DNA of 64,000 nt from Erigeron canadensis (GCF_010389155.1 NC_057764.1:124001-188000); one strand, 5' to 3'. Numbered from the stretch's first letter, positions 12,269 through 24,754 are shown. The notes: a model not told the origin generated them from the letters alone. Made by a program: numbers and translations.

Positions 12269-13835
12269 TAAGGGTAACCGGGCAATGCAGCAACGAAAAA
12301 CAATTGAGTTAGTGATAGCGATGGGTGACGATGGTGGTGGTGATAGGTAGCGGCGGTGTCAATAACTGTGTGGTTATCAATGTAAAACTAACTAATATAA
12401 ACAGATTATTTTAAGGGTTGAAATGTGTATCTTGTAAATAAATTGCATTAAGATTGTTATAGGTATAGTATTTGAAATTATTTCAATTAATCTGAAATAA
12501 AGAAAGGTAGTTTAGTTATTTTAAAAAATTAAAAAAGAAAATGGTAGTTTGTTTAATAAGAGAACGAGAAGGTTACCCGCAATGTGGTGGCAGCGGTAAG
12601 TAGTGGTTGCGGCGACGATGGGTGGCGACAGCGGTGGGGTAGCGATGTGTTTATTAATATAAAAGTAATAAATTACATTAAGAATATTATAAGTTAAGTG
12701 GGTATATAAGTTAATGAATAAAATAAAGGGGTAATTGAAGTATTTTAAAGGCTGAAAGTTATAAAATGAAAAAAAAAAAAAGATTTGTTATTTAAACATA
12801 AGTTTAAGAGTTAATTGCAAAATGGTATTTTAAGGTTTATCCATTTTAGCAATAAGATCCTTATTTTGAATTCACTAGCAATGAGATTCCTATTTTGAGA
12901 TTTTTTTTCTAGATTGGTTCTCTTTAAACAAAAACGTTTGTGGGGTTGTCAAGTCTTTGCACATGGCTATCACGTGTAGGGACGATATCATCTTTTCGCA
13001 CAAATACAAAAAAACCCTAATTGCTAGTGAACTCGAAAAGAGCCCCCATTATTAAAATAAATCATTCACATGAACCAATCTTGCAATTAACTCTTAGTGA
13101 TATGTATGATCATCTTCTTTTTTAAGGTAGCAACGGATAAATAACAAACACTCCCACTTGGGTGTGCCTACGTCGGTTCGACTCCTAACAACGTCCTAAA
13201 GGTTTTGTTCCACATGTGTTAGATGGATATAACGTTGCTAAGGCCAATCACCACATTTGCACGTGGCACCTATTTGGATATTTTTTTTTTGTTAATATCA
13301 GATTTCTAACATAAAATCTTTTTTTATTCTTTAATAATAATAAGTATTTATATACCAATTAGTTTAAAAATATATATTTATACAAGGTATATCTCCATTA
13401 TTAAAATTTTGAAACTATATATAAAGTTACTAATTAATTAAGGACTTGGTGCACAAACAATTGTGTGCTGAAAACTCTCGAATTAGATAAAAAAGGATCT
13501 CAATGTATTGATTGTAAAATTGGTCCATGTGGTTTTTTTAATTTAACAATGGGGTTCATTTTCGAGTTCAGGGGGTTTCTCCATCTAAGTTAAAGGTATT
13601 TGTAATCTTGATGTTGTTAGTGAAAGAAAAGAAAGAAATCCATTGTTACAATGATGAGTCACTCAGATTTTATCACTTAGGTTGGAGTGTCAGCTTATTA
13701 AGCATAAAAATTTTCCCCGACTAGATTTTTATATAGTTTAGAAGCCTAGTAGAGTTTTTCTTTTGTATCCCCATTTCTCATCTCTTACTTTTGGTCTCTT
13801 CCACAATATTCATCTCATTTTACAATAAATTGTAA
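12269..13835. other. Gene-free, eroded repeat fragments
   Basis: No gene was seen. GC-rich snippets near 12275-12360 and 12570-12650 (forms of 'gttacccgcaatgtggtggcagcgg') resemble Helitron 3' subterminal blocks. They are probably remains of further copies. The rest is AT-rich. Confidence 0.4.
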
Positions 13836-14032
13836 TCTCATTCCATTTTTATCTCTTAGCTAATTTTTAATTTAAAGAGTAAAAACAAATAATGAAATTG
13901 AGAGGAAAAGAAGTAAGTAAAAAGTGTAAAGGTCTCATTCCATCTTTTATCTCTTAGCTAATTTTTAATTTAAAGAGTAAAAACAAATAATGAAATTGAG
14001 AGGAAAAGAAGTAAGTAAAAAGTGTAAAGGTC
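13836..14032. repeat. 97-bp tandem duplication
   Basis: Two adjacent, nearly identical copies start at 13836 and 13933 with 'tctcattcca' and end in 'aaagtgtaaaggtc'. Only a few differences are visible, including one small indel after 'ttcca'. This indicates a recent local duplication in non-coding DNA. Confidence 0.9.
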
Positions 14033-14150
14033 ATCTAACTTTTCCTATTTTACACATTTTTGTCCATATTACATAGGAAAGCGTGGGGTAGCATTTGGCC
14101 ACACATGGTACACTGGTACCACACCCCTAACTAGGGATGACAAAAGTATT

Positions 14151-17100
14151 TGTAACATCCCGAACTCTTTTATTCATTTCGTTGACTTCGACGGTTAGTT
14201 AATGTTGTCCTAGAGTTAGGTGACCTTATATTTAGGTGAATAATTATGATGTCAATTATTATTTGTTTAGGTGGATAAATTTGGATAGGGTACCCATTTT
14301 GTGCAATTAAAAGTGGCGATATATGTTTACCATTAATGCTTGTTAAGGTGATGTGTATTCCCTTTAGTGTCGACTTGATATTGGTTGTCGTTATATAAAG
14401 TTGCTTGAGGCTGCCATTAATCTATTTAAACTAGGAGGGTGTTAAATGTTAATATTGTTAAAACCTAATAAGATGTCAGGTTAGTCCATAATCTAGTCAT
14501 TGTTTACTTTCCCTGTTTGTGCCGTCGAATAGGAAAAAGAAAAATTGTTATCTTTAGCAGTCTCTAGCCGTCATTCCCAATAGAAGAAAAGAAGGGAGTT
14601 CATTGTTACCATTAGAATATATTCGTGTTCCTCCTTTTCCCATAGCAGTAACACAAGTAATAAGGTAATAAAAGAAGTCAACTTTTGTCGTCTTTTTGAA
14701 TGTTCCTTTATTTTATCAAACTAATATATATATATATATATATTAAAGGTATTGTGGCTTGATTGTTTGTAGTTTTCACAAAAAAGATACTCAAGTGTGT
14801 CCAGGTTTCAATGAAAGTAAATAATAAAAAAATACAGATTTTGCTTCATACATACAAGACTAGGCCCTATATATAATATTATATAAGAAATTGTGTATCC
14901 TACAAAGTCATGTTGTTTCTGTGTCTATGTTTCGTATGGATCAAAAGAAAGAAAGGAGAGGTGATTTGTCCATTTGTTTTAATTATTTATATATATATAT
15001 ATATATATATTGAAGTACCTATATGTATATAATAATAAAAAGATGTTGTTTTAGTAGTCTAATTTAAAAGAGAAAAAGTTGGTTGGTTTTGTTGTTCTTT
15101 GAAAATGTCGTATGACATACAAGTGAAAGGAGTCAAAATTGTGGTCCATTCCTATTGCTTGTTTTATTGTCTAGTTATAGTACATAGTAAGTTTAATAAA
15201 TATAAGGGATTATGGCACTGGAATGTAACCAACTATGACTCAATGGTTATATAATGTAGTGACCTTTCAAATTGGCTATCTGATGTAAGTACCTTCCATT
15301 TTTGTTATTTTTGTGTATCGGTTGACTTGTTGTACCGGTAGCCGATAAAAATGTTAGATTTACTTTGGGATTATGGCACTAGAGAGTAACCAACTATGAC
15401 TGAATGGTTATGTTATGTAGTGATCTTTAAAACTGGCTATCTAATGTAAGAACCTCTCATTTTTGTACTTTTCATGTACCGGTTGACCTGTTGTATGGTC
15501 ATCGTTACGGTTGTGGGTTATGAACTCTGACGAAATAGATGGTGGATGGTCTTAGACTCTGACGAGGTTGTAGTGGGTGCTCTCGGTCTCATTTTTTCTT
15601 CCATTCAAAAGGTGCGTCCATCTCTCTACCGTCTCCACATCCAGACACGTGCCACCGCTGATTGCCACTAGTAAAACAAACAAATGACAGCCGCCACCCA
15701 GACAAACACTGTCGTCATTCTCTGTCAAAATCCCCTCTTTTACCCCATTGTAAACCAAAGTTGTTCGATCTTGATTATGGTGGGGATGGGATGGCCGGAT
15801 CTTTATGGTTAACGATGATGGGGTGATCATAACACAATCCGATTTGGGGATTAGGGTTTGAGTATGATTATTATTGAATCGTGTTCTGAAATCAATAAAT
15901 GTATATATGCATCTAGTTATATCTAGTGTTGATATGTGTTCGGCATTGAAGTTAGACATTGAGTTACACTTTCACATTTGCTTTCCGGAAAAAATTGTTG
16001 TTACCGAAGATAGTGCCGGAAATTAGCCGGAGAAGATGACCAAAGTGTAAAGTTGTTGGAGTAACCCGGTAGGATACATCGAGTGAACAAAACAGAGAGG
16101 TTCTTACATCAGTTTTAACACTTTTGTTGGTTACCACATTACATAACCATTCACTCATAGTTGGTTACATTCCGGTGCCTTAATCCCTATTAATTTTTAC
16201 GTACAATGTGGCATTACCGGTTACAAATAGGATGTTACCCGGTCGGATACGTTAAAAGAACAAAAATGGAAGGTACATACGTCAGATAGCCAATTTGAAA
16301 GGTCACTACATTACATAACCATTGAGACATAGTTGGTTACGTTCTGGTGGCATAATCCCTAAATATAAATGAGGAGGATAGTTGTGGCCAGGTGAGTTAG
16401 TAAGGAGTTTCATCATCATAGTACATTAGTCCTAATACTAGTAATACACAAATGAGAATGAAAAAGTGTGTTGTTCTCTTTTTTAAAATTATATGACCGA
16501 AAAATTGGGCTTGGCCACTTGTTCCTGCCATCTCATGAGATACTGACGAAATGGGAAACAAAACATTTTTATCTGATTAATATAACCATAATAACAATAT
16601 ATTATATATATACATATATTGTTTGGTGTAATTTGGCTTCTTTTGTGAATAGCAATCATAAACAAATGGATTCTTCTGCTGTTGTTTCACACGAGTCGTT
16701 CAACAGGAAATAAAGTGACATTTTCATTTTGTTGCTTTCTAATCGAGTAGTAGTAGATGAATAAAAGTGATTTTATGATGTACTATTTAGCAGTTTTTAG
16801 TGTTTATTCTTTATTGGCTTATCTTAATTATTGGTCGTCTATAGGTTGTCGGGAATACATAATAAGCTTGGTAAAATATTCTTATTTGTGGTTTGTGAAG
16901 CTCTTAAAGGTAAGATAACTTACTTTTGTCACGCTGGGGGACACAACAAAACGTAGTTTTAATATAACCCCTTTTAATTATTGAAGTTATCTCATGCATA
17001 TGTGTTGTATGGGATTTTCTTGGGCGGTTATTTGGAAATTTATTAATTATGTATGCTATATGGATAATGATGTGTGATGGTGAATGTGACGTGTGTTTAT

Positions 17101-18086
17101 TGTTGGACTTGTACACATAGTACACTAGACTTATTTAAGTTGCCATGTCACGAAGCACGTTAGGGGCCCTAATAAGTGTTAACGTGGAATTTATCGTGTG
17201 TTTAAGTCTCGAGCACAACGTGGAAAAGTGTTAAGCTTAACCCACATTAGTCCAATGGACTCTTGTGTACATGGATCACTCGGGGGCAATGTACATGCTT
17301 CCCGTGTGACTCAATCATCGTGGAAAGAGTATACTGGGTGGAGTGACACCATACGTGCGGAAACGGTTTGCTCATGGATTTGGTTATGCCTATCCATAAC
17401 GATGCCGATGGACCCCGAAAGGTTACCCATCATGTCGGGTGTGAGGTTCCTCAAGGTCTTATGACCGCCTACACACAAATATTTTATTGTTGACTATAAT
17501 GGCATAACTATACGTGAATCACGTGGAACGTGGAAATTGTGTTGTAACGTGGAATAATAATGATTGCTAGGCACTTTATAGGATTAAATATCCTTATGAT
17601 GTTGTTAACATGGAATTGGGTGATTGTGCCTATACATATGTGTGAGATATATTTCTTTATAAAAATGTTTTAATTGGCAATCCTTGTTTTGTACTAACCT
17701 GTTATCTTACTCGGCTTTTAAGCTGACACTTGTGTTTTGTGGAAAAATGTTGTGCCCTCAGGTTAGGACTTGAAGCTGATCGGTAGATGGTGAGATGGGT
17801 AGCTACTTATGGAGCTTGAGGATTGTGGCTTTAGTTACCCATAGTTGCATTTATTTAAGTAGACTTATTATTTAGCCGTTTGACCATTGTTATGTCGGTT
17901 GTCTTTTACGTTGATTGTGGATTTCATTTGGGCTATTGTGATGATATTGTTGGTAACACCTTTTAAGACATTTATTATGTTTTTATCGATTCCGTTACGG
18001 ATCAAATGAGATTTTTGAACGACGCTTCCGCACTTTACTTAACGGAGTTATTGTAAAATCCACATTTTTATAAGCAGGGTGTTACA
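14151..18086 (+). mobile_element. Solo LTR of a Gypsy-type element, TSD GTATT
   Basis: It starts TGTAACATCCCGAAC and ends CAGGGTGTTACA, the paired termini common in plant Gypsy (chromovirus-like) LTRs. It is flanked by the perfect 5-bp duplication GTATT (14146-14150 and 18087-18091). No second LTR, PBS or polyprotein was seen, so this is best read as a solo LTR left by LTR-LTR recombination. Its length of 3936 bp includes the nested MULE at 15206-16359, leaving about 2.8 kb of LTR. The small open frame at 17198-17464 inside it resembles no known protein. A short non-autonomous element is the alternative. Confidence 0.8.
15206..16359. mobile_element. Non-autonomous MULE with 9-bp TSD and doubled TIRs
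   Basis: The element starts GGGATTATGGCACTGG and ends with the inverted counterpart ...GGTGGCATAATCCC. A perfect 9-bp target duplication TAAATATAA lies on both sides (15197-15205 and 16360-16368), diagnostic of Mutator-like elements. The inverted ends exceed 100 bp. A second, diverged pair of the same termini lies inside, at 15367 and ending at 16187. Each end is thus a tandem pair of TIRs. No transposase is encoded. The minus-strand open frames at 15552-15959 and 15964-16158 have no recognisable domain and partly read through TIR sequence. Confidence 0.92.
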
Positions 18087-19277
18087 GTATTCGTGCCCGA
18101 TGGAGAAATCCGAAACCCGACATTTGTGGTTCTGGTTCGGCTCTGGGTTTGGGGGTCTCGGGCCGGGTATAGGGGTGGTTCTAAATTATTTTGCGGGTTC
18201 GGGTCCAAGTATGGTTTTTGTAAAAAAAAAAATATACCCGACCCATATACCCGAAACCCATACCCATATATCCGACCCGCAAATATTACATCTATGTATA
18301 ATATAATATTAATAGTTTTTATATTCCCAAGGATTTTTACAAATATGTATAATATAACTTGAGACTTTCAATTCTTTTAAACTTTTGTCTCCCCCTAAAA
18401 CCATTCGATATTCAAAATTTTAATAATCAATGGATTATAAAGATTATAAATCTAAGCTCATACTTCCTGGCAGACCATTCATATTTTAAGTTTTGGGTTT
18501 TTGCCTGATAATAAGGTATGTAAAATTGATAATAATGTTACAAGTAGATGTGGAAAACGGGAATGGACTTGCAATGGGTCCAAATGCACTTGGCAGTTGG
18601 GTCAGAATTGAGAGTTTTAGTAAAGGTTAAAATGGATCGATTTACGTTAATTTCAGACCATTTAACCAGTCGCATTTTTAACCAAGCTTTTGAAACTTCC
18701 CCGTTTAACTTGTCAATACCAGATCATTTCACCTCTAGGTGTAAACCTCACACGAGTCACACCTACAATCTGGAAATTAAAATCACTTTGTTCTATAAGC
18801 AACTCCAAGTTCTACAAAGTTTGTTGCTATTGAATCACATATTGCTTCAACACATGAACCTTCTTGATTCAACAACGTAATACTGTTAGTGTCAAACAAA
18901 TATATTTGTTACCTTTTATTATTTAAGCAAGTGCAACTAATGAAGTTAGTCATGTGAACGTTTATAGCGTCTATATAGCGGTTTTGGTTCTTGACATTTC
19001 TTTCGAGTAACTTGGCCAATCCAAATTTGTGATTGAGGTTATATCTTACGGCTGCTCTATTTACTACTAAAATGACAGATTTTCACATTTTCTTTTAGGT
19101 AGCCAGCCTTGGTCCTAACCAGTTATGATATGCCAAAAAAAGGCTACTCTGGACCAAAGGAAGCAAAAGCGAGAAAAGCTGAGAACTACTACAAAGAGCA
19201 AACGTAGGAAGGAAAGTGTTACATAAAACTTGGACATTTTTATTGTTTGGGTTTGCAATGATTTATTTTACGCCTTA
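18087..19277. other. Gene-free; GGGTA/TACCC-rich repeat block
   Basis: 18090-18290 is dense in 'cccgaaaccc' and 'gggttcggg' type words in both orientations, as in some hAT-like non-autonomous plant repeats, but no ends were defined. A similar block occurs at 20990-21150. No coding exon was identified. Confidence 0.4.
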
Positions 19278-19721
19278 CTAGCATGGTACTCGCGCGTTGC
19301 GGTGGATATCATGGTTCAGGCTTCTCATGTCGCGATTACCAAAAAACGTAGGCGTGGACAATTAATTACGCAACATCATACAATAATGTGTATTTTGTTT
19401 ATGGTAATTAATGCCAGACTATCAAAACAATGAAAAGATATTTTAAAAAAATCTGGTCGTTCATATATTGTTGCAAAAAAGGGTTGTATTTACATGATTA
19501 TGTGAAAGAAGAAAGATTTTGGGGAATTAAGGAATTGATAATCAATTAAAAAAAATAATTACCATATATGGATAATAATTCGATAAGAATTTAAGAGAAA
19601 TAGGCATGTAAGGGTGTTAGTTCACATGGTACTTTGTTTTTTTTTTAATTTGTGTGAGGACATTTCTGATATTTCCTTCTGTGTAACTTTTGGGGCTATA
19701 ATTTTTAATATGTAGTATAGA
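19278..19721 (-). mobile_element. Small Helitron with both ends visible
   Basis: On the minus strand it begins A|TCTATACTACATATT and ends ...CAACGCGCGAGTACCATGCTAG|T. This gives the canonical TC start, CTAG end, insertion between A and T, and a GC-rich short hairpin just before the 3' end. It is 444 bp, has no coding content and must depend on an autonomous Helitron. Its 5' end resembles those of the 12268 and 22163 termini. Confidence 0.65.
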
Positions 19722-19789
19722 TAAATATATGTTGGATATTAGCACTTTTGTTATAAATAAACAAACATGTTACGTGTGCTTAAGTATAC

Positions 19790-19833
19790 ATTTTAGTGTG
19801 TTTAACCTGGTCAACGACCGGGTATTGATCTAG
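19790..19833 (+). mobile_element. Helitron 3' terminus fragment
   Basis: A plus-strand terminus reads GGTCAACGACC (4-bp stem, AAC loop), then GGGTATTGATCTAG followed by T. This is the hairpin-plus-CTRR layout of a Helitron 3' end. The matching 5' end was not identified, so only the terminus is annotated. Confidence 0.45.
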
Positions 19834-20022
19834 TTATAATTACCATGATGATAATGAGGTAATATTTAGTAAAGAGCCATTTACTTCTATATTTATGTTT
19901 TACCTCTTTATATTAATAGTGTTTTTATAAAAAAAAATTAATACTGTAGGTGATAAATGGGTAGTTTGCTGAACTTGAGAAATCAATGGCATATTTTCGA
20001 TGTTGTGATAGTTTAAACCTAA

Positions 20023-20912
20023 TTAGATTAAACCCGTACGTTACGCATGGTAACTGAAAACATAAACAAAATTACAATAACTGATAATTAGATTATTATT
20101 CATAATTTATGATCATATAAAAAACTGACTGATACAAACAATAAGATTATAGTTTATGAATATATGATATATATATGTCAAATATTTAAAAACATGACAA
20201 ATGAAACATACAACAAATATTTTATAAATCATAAAAATCTTTCTTATGAGATATAATAATTAAATATAATATCATAAATATTTTTCAAAAAATTAAACAT
20301 AATATAAACAACAATCTTATTTAATAAAAGATAATTATCATTGAATAATAGAAAAACATAGTATAATATATATAAACATCTTTGTACTTATATAAAAAAT
20401 TGAAATATATATATTAATGATTACGATTATGATTGATGATTAGGATTAAAATTGATGATTAAAATGATACATGACAATATAAATATATCAATTTTAATTG
20501 ATAAAATGACACCTTATTAAAAATTCAATGTGGTAAAAAAACTAAAAATGTCACTAAAAAAACATATCTTATTTTAATTAGTTATATAGAAAGACTAATA
20601 GAGTAATAGTAATAGTGACACTAAAAATATCCAAATTAATTCAAACTAAAATTCTTTTGTTAACAATACTAATAGCCTTAACTTTTTTATGAAGAAATCC
20701 ATTTTGATAAGTTTAAAGAGATATGCATGGTTTAATTTTTATACTATTAAGTAATGTTAATTAGGATAAATAATTAAGGAATAATTTAAATCACATAGAA
20801 TGATTAAAATTAGGAAATCAATGGATATATTACACATAATGAAAAATTCTTACATGACATTCACTCATAATTGCCAATTAAACAAAGAATTATTTTGTTT
20901 TAATTATATAGA
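20023..20912 (-). mobile_element. Helitron, AT-rich family, copy A
   Basis: The minus-strand 5' end is A|TCTATATAATTAAAAC at 20912. The 3' end is GCGTAACGTACGGGTTTAATCTAA|T at 20023, with CTAA fitting CTRR. Roughly the first 380 bp on the plus strand align in reverse orientation with 61810-62201, with matching blocks such as 'tatagtttatgaatatatgatat' and 'gacaattatcattgaat'. The 890-bp element has no coding capacity. Confidence 0.6.
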
Positions 20913-21761
20913 TATCAGTTGGAAGCTTGTAAATGTTGGAAGTTCATTATTGTTTGATGTTTAAATTGGTAACTTATGAATGAATAATAACGGGGATCCC
21001 TGATTCCCGTGGGAAAACCTGTTAACCCGACAGTTAGTTAGTAAACGGGTGTCAGTCGGGTATGTGGGCGGGTATGGATGGGGTCTTTAATTTTTAATCG
21101 CTCTGGATCCAGGATTACCATAACCCGGCTCGTTGTCATCCCTACCCCCATCCCACTATTCCTTCCTCTCTAAAATCCGGTTTAGACAATCCACTACCTA
21201 TGGTATCTAGGCCTTCAATTCATACTGTATTTGGGAACGTTAGTTGCTTTCAATTGAAAAATTCGTTGTTCCAAAAATGTTTACTAAATAGATACCATAA
21301 AGTACGAGAACAAATTAGACACTTTTTATACAGATTGATATCACATTTATTAAAAAAGAAAAATTCATGTTTCTTTCGACGCTTTATATATTGTTGTATA
21401 TATATATATTTGATATTTGATTTGATTACAGGTATCAAATAAGTAAAGACATGCATATATATATATATATTTTTTTACATTGAGTAATAGATCAACCATC
21501 GATTAATTGATGGATTAATACTTGAGATAATTCTAGACTTTGAGGTCCGAGTTTAAATTTGGATGTGAGAAGGATAGATGCTTCCCAAATGGTAGATATG
21601 GATTTTTTAGAATGTATCCAAATTTCATTATTGATTGAAGTTGGGTATATCTTTACTCCCTTATAAAAGAAATAGCCTCTTTTTGTTTTAGGTAATTTTA
21701 CCTTTGAATTACCAGAATTATCCTTGATTTTTTATGTTTTGTCCTTAATGAATTACGAGAG
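20913..21761. other. Gene-free AT-rich stretch
   Basis: It contains a GGGTA/CCCG-rich block (20990-21150) like that at 18090-18290, and short (TA)n runs near 21400-21475. The open frames at 21200-21456 on both strands are AT-rich chance frames. No gene or element with ends was resolved. Confidence 0.45.
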
Positions 21762-22163
21762 TAAGTACCCGCACGTTGCGACGGTGAGATGGTAGGGATG
21801 ATAGGTCATAAAGTGTGATAGGTCATAGAGTGTGATAGCCAAATGCCTTAACCGTACGGGTTCCGTCCTCGGACTTAAAAAATCGTCGAAATAATATCGA
21901 ATGACATCTCTAATGAAAAAACATGAAAATTTAAGAACACCCATATAATTTTTATAATTTATCGATGTACGGTTTTTGAATGAATTGGAAGAATAAATGA
22001 TTTATAGAGGAGAGGAAAAAAAATGATTGGTTGAGATTGAAGGAGAGAGAAATAATATTATACTTATTTTAAGTAAATACAAAATAAATAGAGGGCATTT
22101 TGAGAAAGTAAATGTTGAAATTAAAATTTAGATAAGGGAATCTGCTTTATAATATAGTATAGA
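21762..22163 (-). mobile_element. Helitron-like element, copy 2
   Basis: Its right end, minus strand, is A|TCTATACTATATTATAAAG. Its left part contains the 'cccgcacgttgcgacgg' block next to the presumed 3' end. It matches 11865-12268 throughout and has nearly the same length (about 400 bp). It carries an internal partial duplication of 'gtgataggtcata.agtgtgatag' (21797-21842) that is single in the other copy. The exact 3' end is unresolved. Confidence 0.5.
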
Positions 22164-23253
22164 TAATGAATTATAATAATAATGTACACTCTAAACCTTT
22201 ATTTTAATAATTAACACTTTAGGCACTTATCTTTTAAAAATTTCCACTATCACAATTACATCAACCTACACCACTTGACACCGCCACCACCACCAATAGT
22301 ACCATCACCGACACCACTAAACCTTCTTCCCCACCATTACCACCACATTGCACGGGTACCATGCTCGTTAATACGTGAAACCGATCGATGAGCCAAATTT
22401 GTGTTCCAAAAAATACATTGTGAAGAATGTATTATGTAGGATTTTAATTAAAACAATACATAATGTTTTTCTACAAACTATTAAAACATGCATGTAATGA
22501 AAAATACGAAAATAATATTATTGATTACATAGTTATTTACAGTAGTTATTTTGTCCTTCAAAATGTAAACATATATTAAATTGGATTTTTATGTTCGAAA
22601 GGCTATAATTACGCGTTATCTTCCTCGATATTCAACAGCACGCGACATATCATTAAAATCATCGAACACTATAAGCGAAAAAAATTACTTCGTATGCTAG
22701 CTAGCTATATGAAAACATTAATTACTCTTGGCCGCTAGCTAGCATGAGAAGATCGATATGGCTAATTGGCTATATATGTCGTACGTTGTAAGCAATTCTT
22801 TGAAATAAAAAAATTACATCGCTGTATATGGTAATGATTATGATTATACAAAGCATTTATTTTAGTTGCTACAATTAAAAATTTGAATTTCAAATCTCTT
22901 TGACTTAATTGGCCGGGGTGATCGAAGGGTCGTCCGTAGTTATTATATATACACTAGTGCATGTATCGAAACACCACACTAGCTACCACCTATATATATA
23001 TATATACGTGTATATATAATAAAATAATAATAAAACAAACTGGTTGGAGTTTGAATAAAAGGTTGATCTCAGGCTACAAGTAGTAATCCTGCTTTTGGAC
23101 GTGGAGGTAAAACCTACAGCCTCCTATATATTATATCAGACTCATATACGTATTGTATATATATATATGGATCTTGTAGTTAATTAAGTTGGTTACTTGG
23201 TTATATATATATATTGGTTATATATATATATAGAGACAATCAAATAAAAACAG

Positions 23254-23285
<32 letters not shown>

Positions 23286-23397
23286 GGGACAATCAAATAA
23301 GAACAATTTTAATATATATATATATATCGTCGGGATAAATCACTGGTAACACGTAAGCCATCACCAGTATAGCCGATTGAAAACCTCCATCAAATCT

Positions 23398-23439
<42 letters not shown>
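22164..23439. other. Gene-free with dense (TA)n and short TA-bounded units
   Basis: There is no gene. A GCTAGCTAGC-type palindrome cluster lies near 22690-22745. Several (TA)n tracts follow from 22985. Between them, a ~30-bp unit 'gacaatcaaataa.aaca.ttttaa' appears twice (23231-23259 and 23284-23313), and another short unit lies at 23335-23398. These look like end fragments of the TA-inserting elements described elsewhere in this window. Confidence 0.5.
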
Positions 23440-23443
<4 letters not shown>

Positions 23444-23932
23444 CGTAGAGGTCCAGATAAGGTTCTTAAGGAGAGAAAGGAGACAATGTCCGTTTTTTAT
23501 TTTTTTTAGCTTGTTTTTTTAATATATTTTCGTATTTTCACTTTTTTTTATTCTTTTTTTAATTAACTCAATCCATAAAAAAATTTAGAAAAAAAAAAAT
23601 TTCTAACCCGAGTTAGTAAGTTATATATGTAAGGTACGGTACGGGCTTCACCTTTAAGTATATTAATAAAGGGTAGCTAGTGGGAGTGATAGGTCATTGA
23701 GGGTGATAGGTCATAGAGGGTGATCGGTGTGATGGGGTGATCTACTTTACGGGCTTCGCCCTTAGCTATCATGGCTTCGCCATAATCTGAGAGGCTTCGC
23801 CTATAGCTTACGGGCTACGCCCTTTATAAATAAAATATTTTAAAATTTTTTTAAAATTTTTATATGAAATTGGTTAATTAAAAGAGAGAATGAAAAAACT
23901 GAAACACGGACAAAAAGTTAAAAAAAAGCTAA
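23440..23932. mobile_element. (TA)n-flanked foldback element
   Basis: It is bounded by long (TA)n tracts on both sides. Left-arm words (gtccgttttttatttttttt, attctttttttaattaac) appear inverted in the right arm (ttaattaaaagagagaat, acggacaaaaagttaaaaaa), so a single strand could fold back. There is no ORF. The middle carries tandem 'gtgataggtcat.gaggg' units (also in the Helitron-like copies) and the hairpin row at 23751-23822. Confidence 0.5.
23751..23822. repeat. Four phased mini-hairpins with compensatory stems
   Basis: Four 11-bp hairpins occur at about 20-bp spacing: GGGC-TTC-GCCC (23751), TGGC-TTC-GCCA (23772), AGGC-TTC-GCCT (23792) and GGGC-TAC-GCCC (23812). The outer base pair changes G-C, T-A, A-T, G-C while pairing is kept. 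The same GGGCTTCGCCC occurs at about 60184 inside another foldback element. Confidence 0.8.
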
Positions 23933-24754
23933 TATATATATATATATATATATATGGATGTTATCATTCGTTTCACGATATAGAAAACTTGGATTAAACT
24001 GCGCACGTATATTAAATTGTATATACTAGTCACACAAACAGGGAAATTGACATGCTAAAATGAGATCGAACACATAATTATTTAAAGAAAATATATAACT
24101 GAGATCTAAAAACACCACATTTCAATGTTTATTACAGAGCATATATATATATATAAACGATAGTTATATATATATATAATGATTTGTGCATTTTTATATA
24201 TATTATCTGTCTGGATTGTTGCGGCGCTTTCATTTGACATCTATTATATATAGTATTCGATTTAGATATATTTGTTTGTTAGTGTCATTTCTTTCATTTG
24301 TATATATCGTCCGGTGGTTTCTGTTCACCGCGCGCCGGTGGCCACATTTTGTAAAGGGTCGGTATATATGAGCATGAGTACGTGTTGGAAAGCACATGCA
24401 TGCATTTATAAAATACTATAATTAACTCACATTTATTCATCATTTAATGTTTAGGCTTAATTTTGATTTTGAACTTTTTGTCTTCCTAGCTAGCTTTATA
24501 AGACTTGGTGGATTAATTTAGTTGAAGTCCATTAAAATAAGATTATATATATAATTGCTATATCCTCTCGGGATGGGTATATTCATATCTTTTGTTGTCT
24601 TGTTTCATTTCGTATGCTGATTAATATTAATGCTTGTGGCTAATTAATACTATCTCATGGTCAAAATTGGAAGTAACAAATTCAAAGTTTTTTTTAAAAA
24701 AATATTTTTATGTTGTTGATGTAAGACACATATGGTGGTGTGTTAATTTTATAG
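23933..24754. other. Upstream flank of the TAF1B-like gene
   Basis: AT-rich with several short (TA)n runs. It must contain the promoter and leader of the gene starting at 24755. No core promoter element can be assigned with confidence because TATA-like words are everywhere. The open frame at 24186-24371 is not supported. Confidence 0.5.

Noticed and set aside
15552..16158. Minus-strand open frames inside the MULE as a captured gene (Pack-MULE)
   Set aside because: No domain, no homologous block and no intron pattern could be recognised, and the distal part reads through TIR sequence.
17198..17464. 88-codon open frame in the solo LTR
   Set aside because: It lies wholly inside LTR sequence and has no recognisable similarity.
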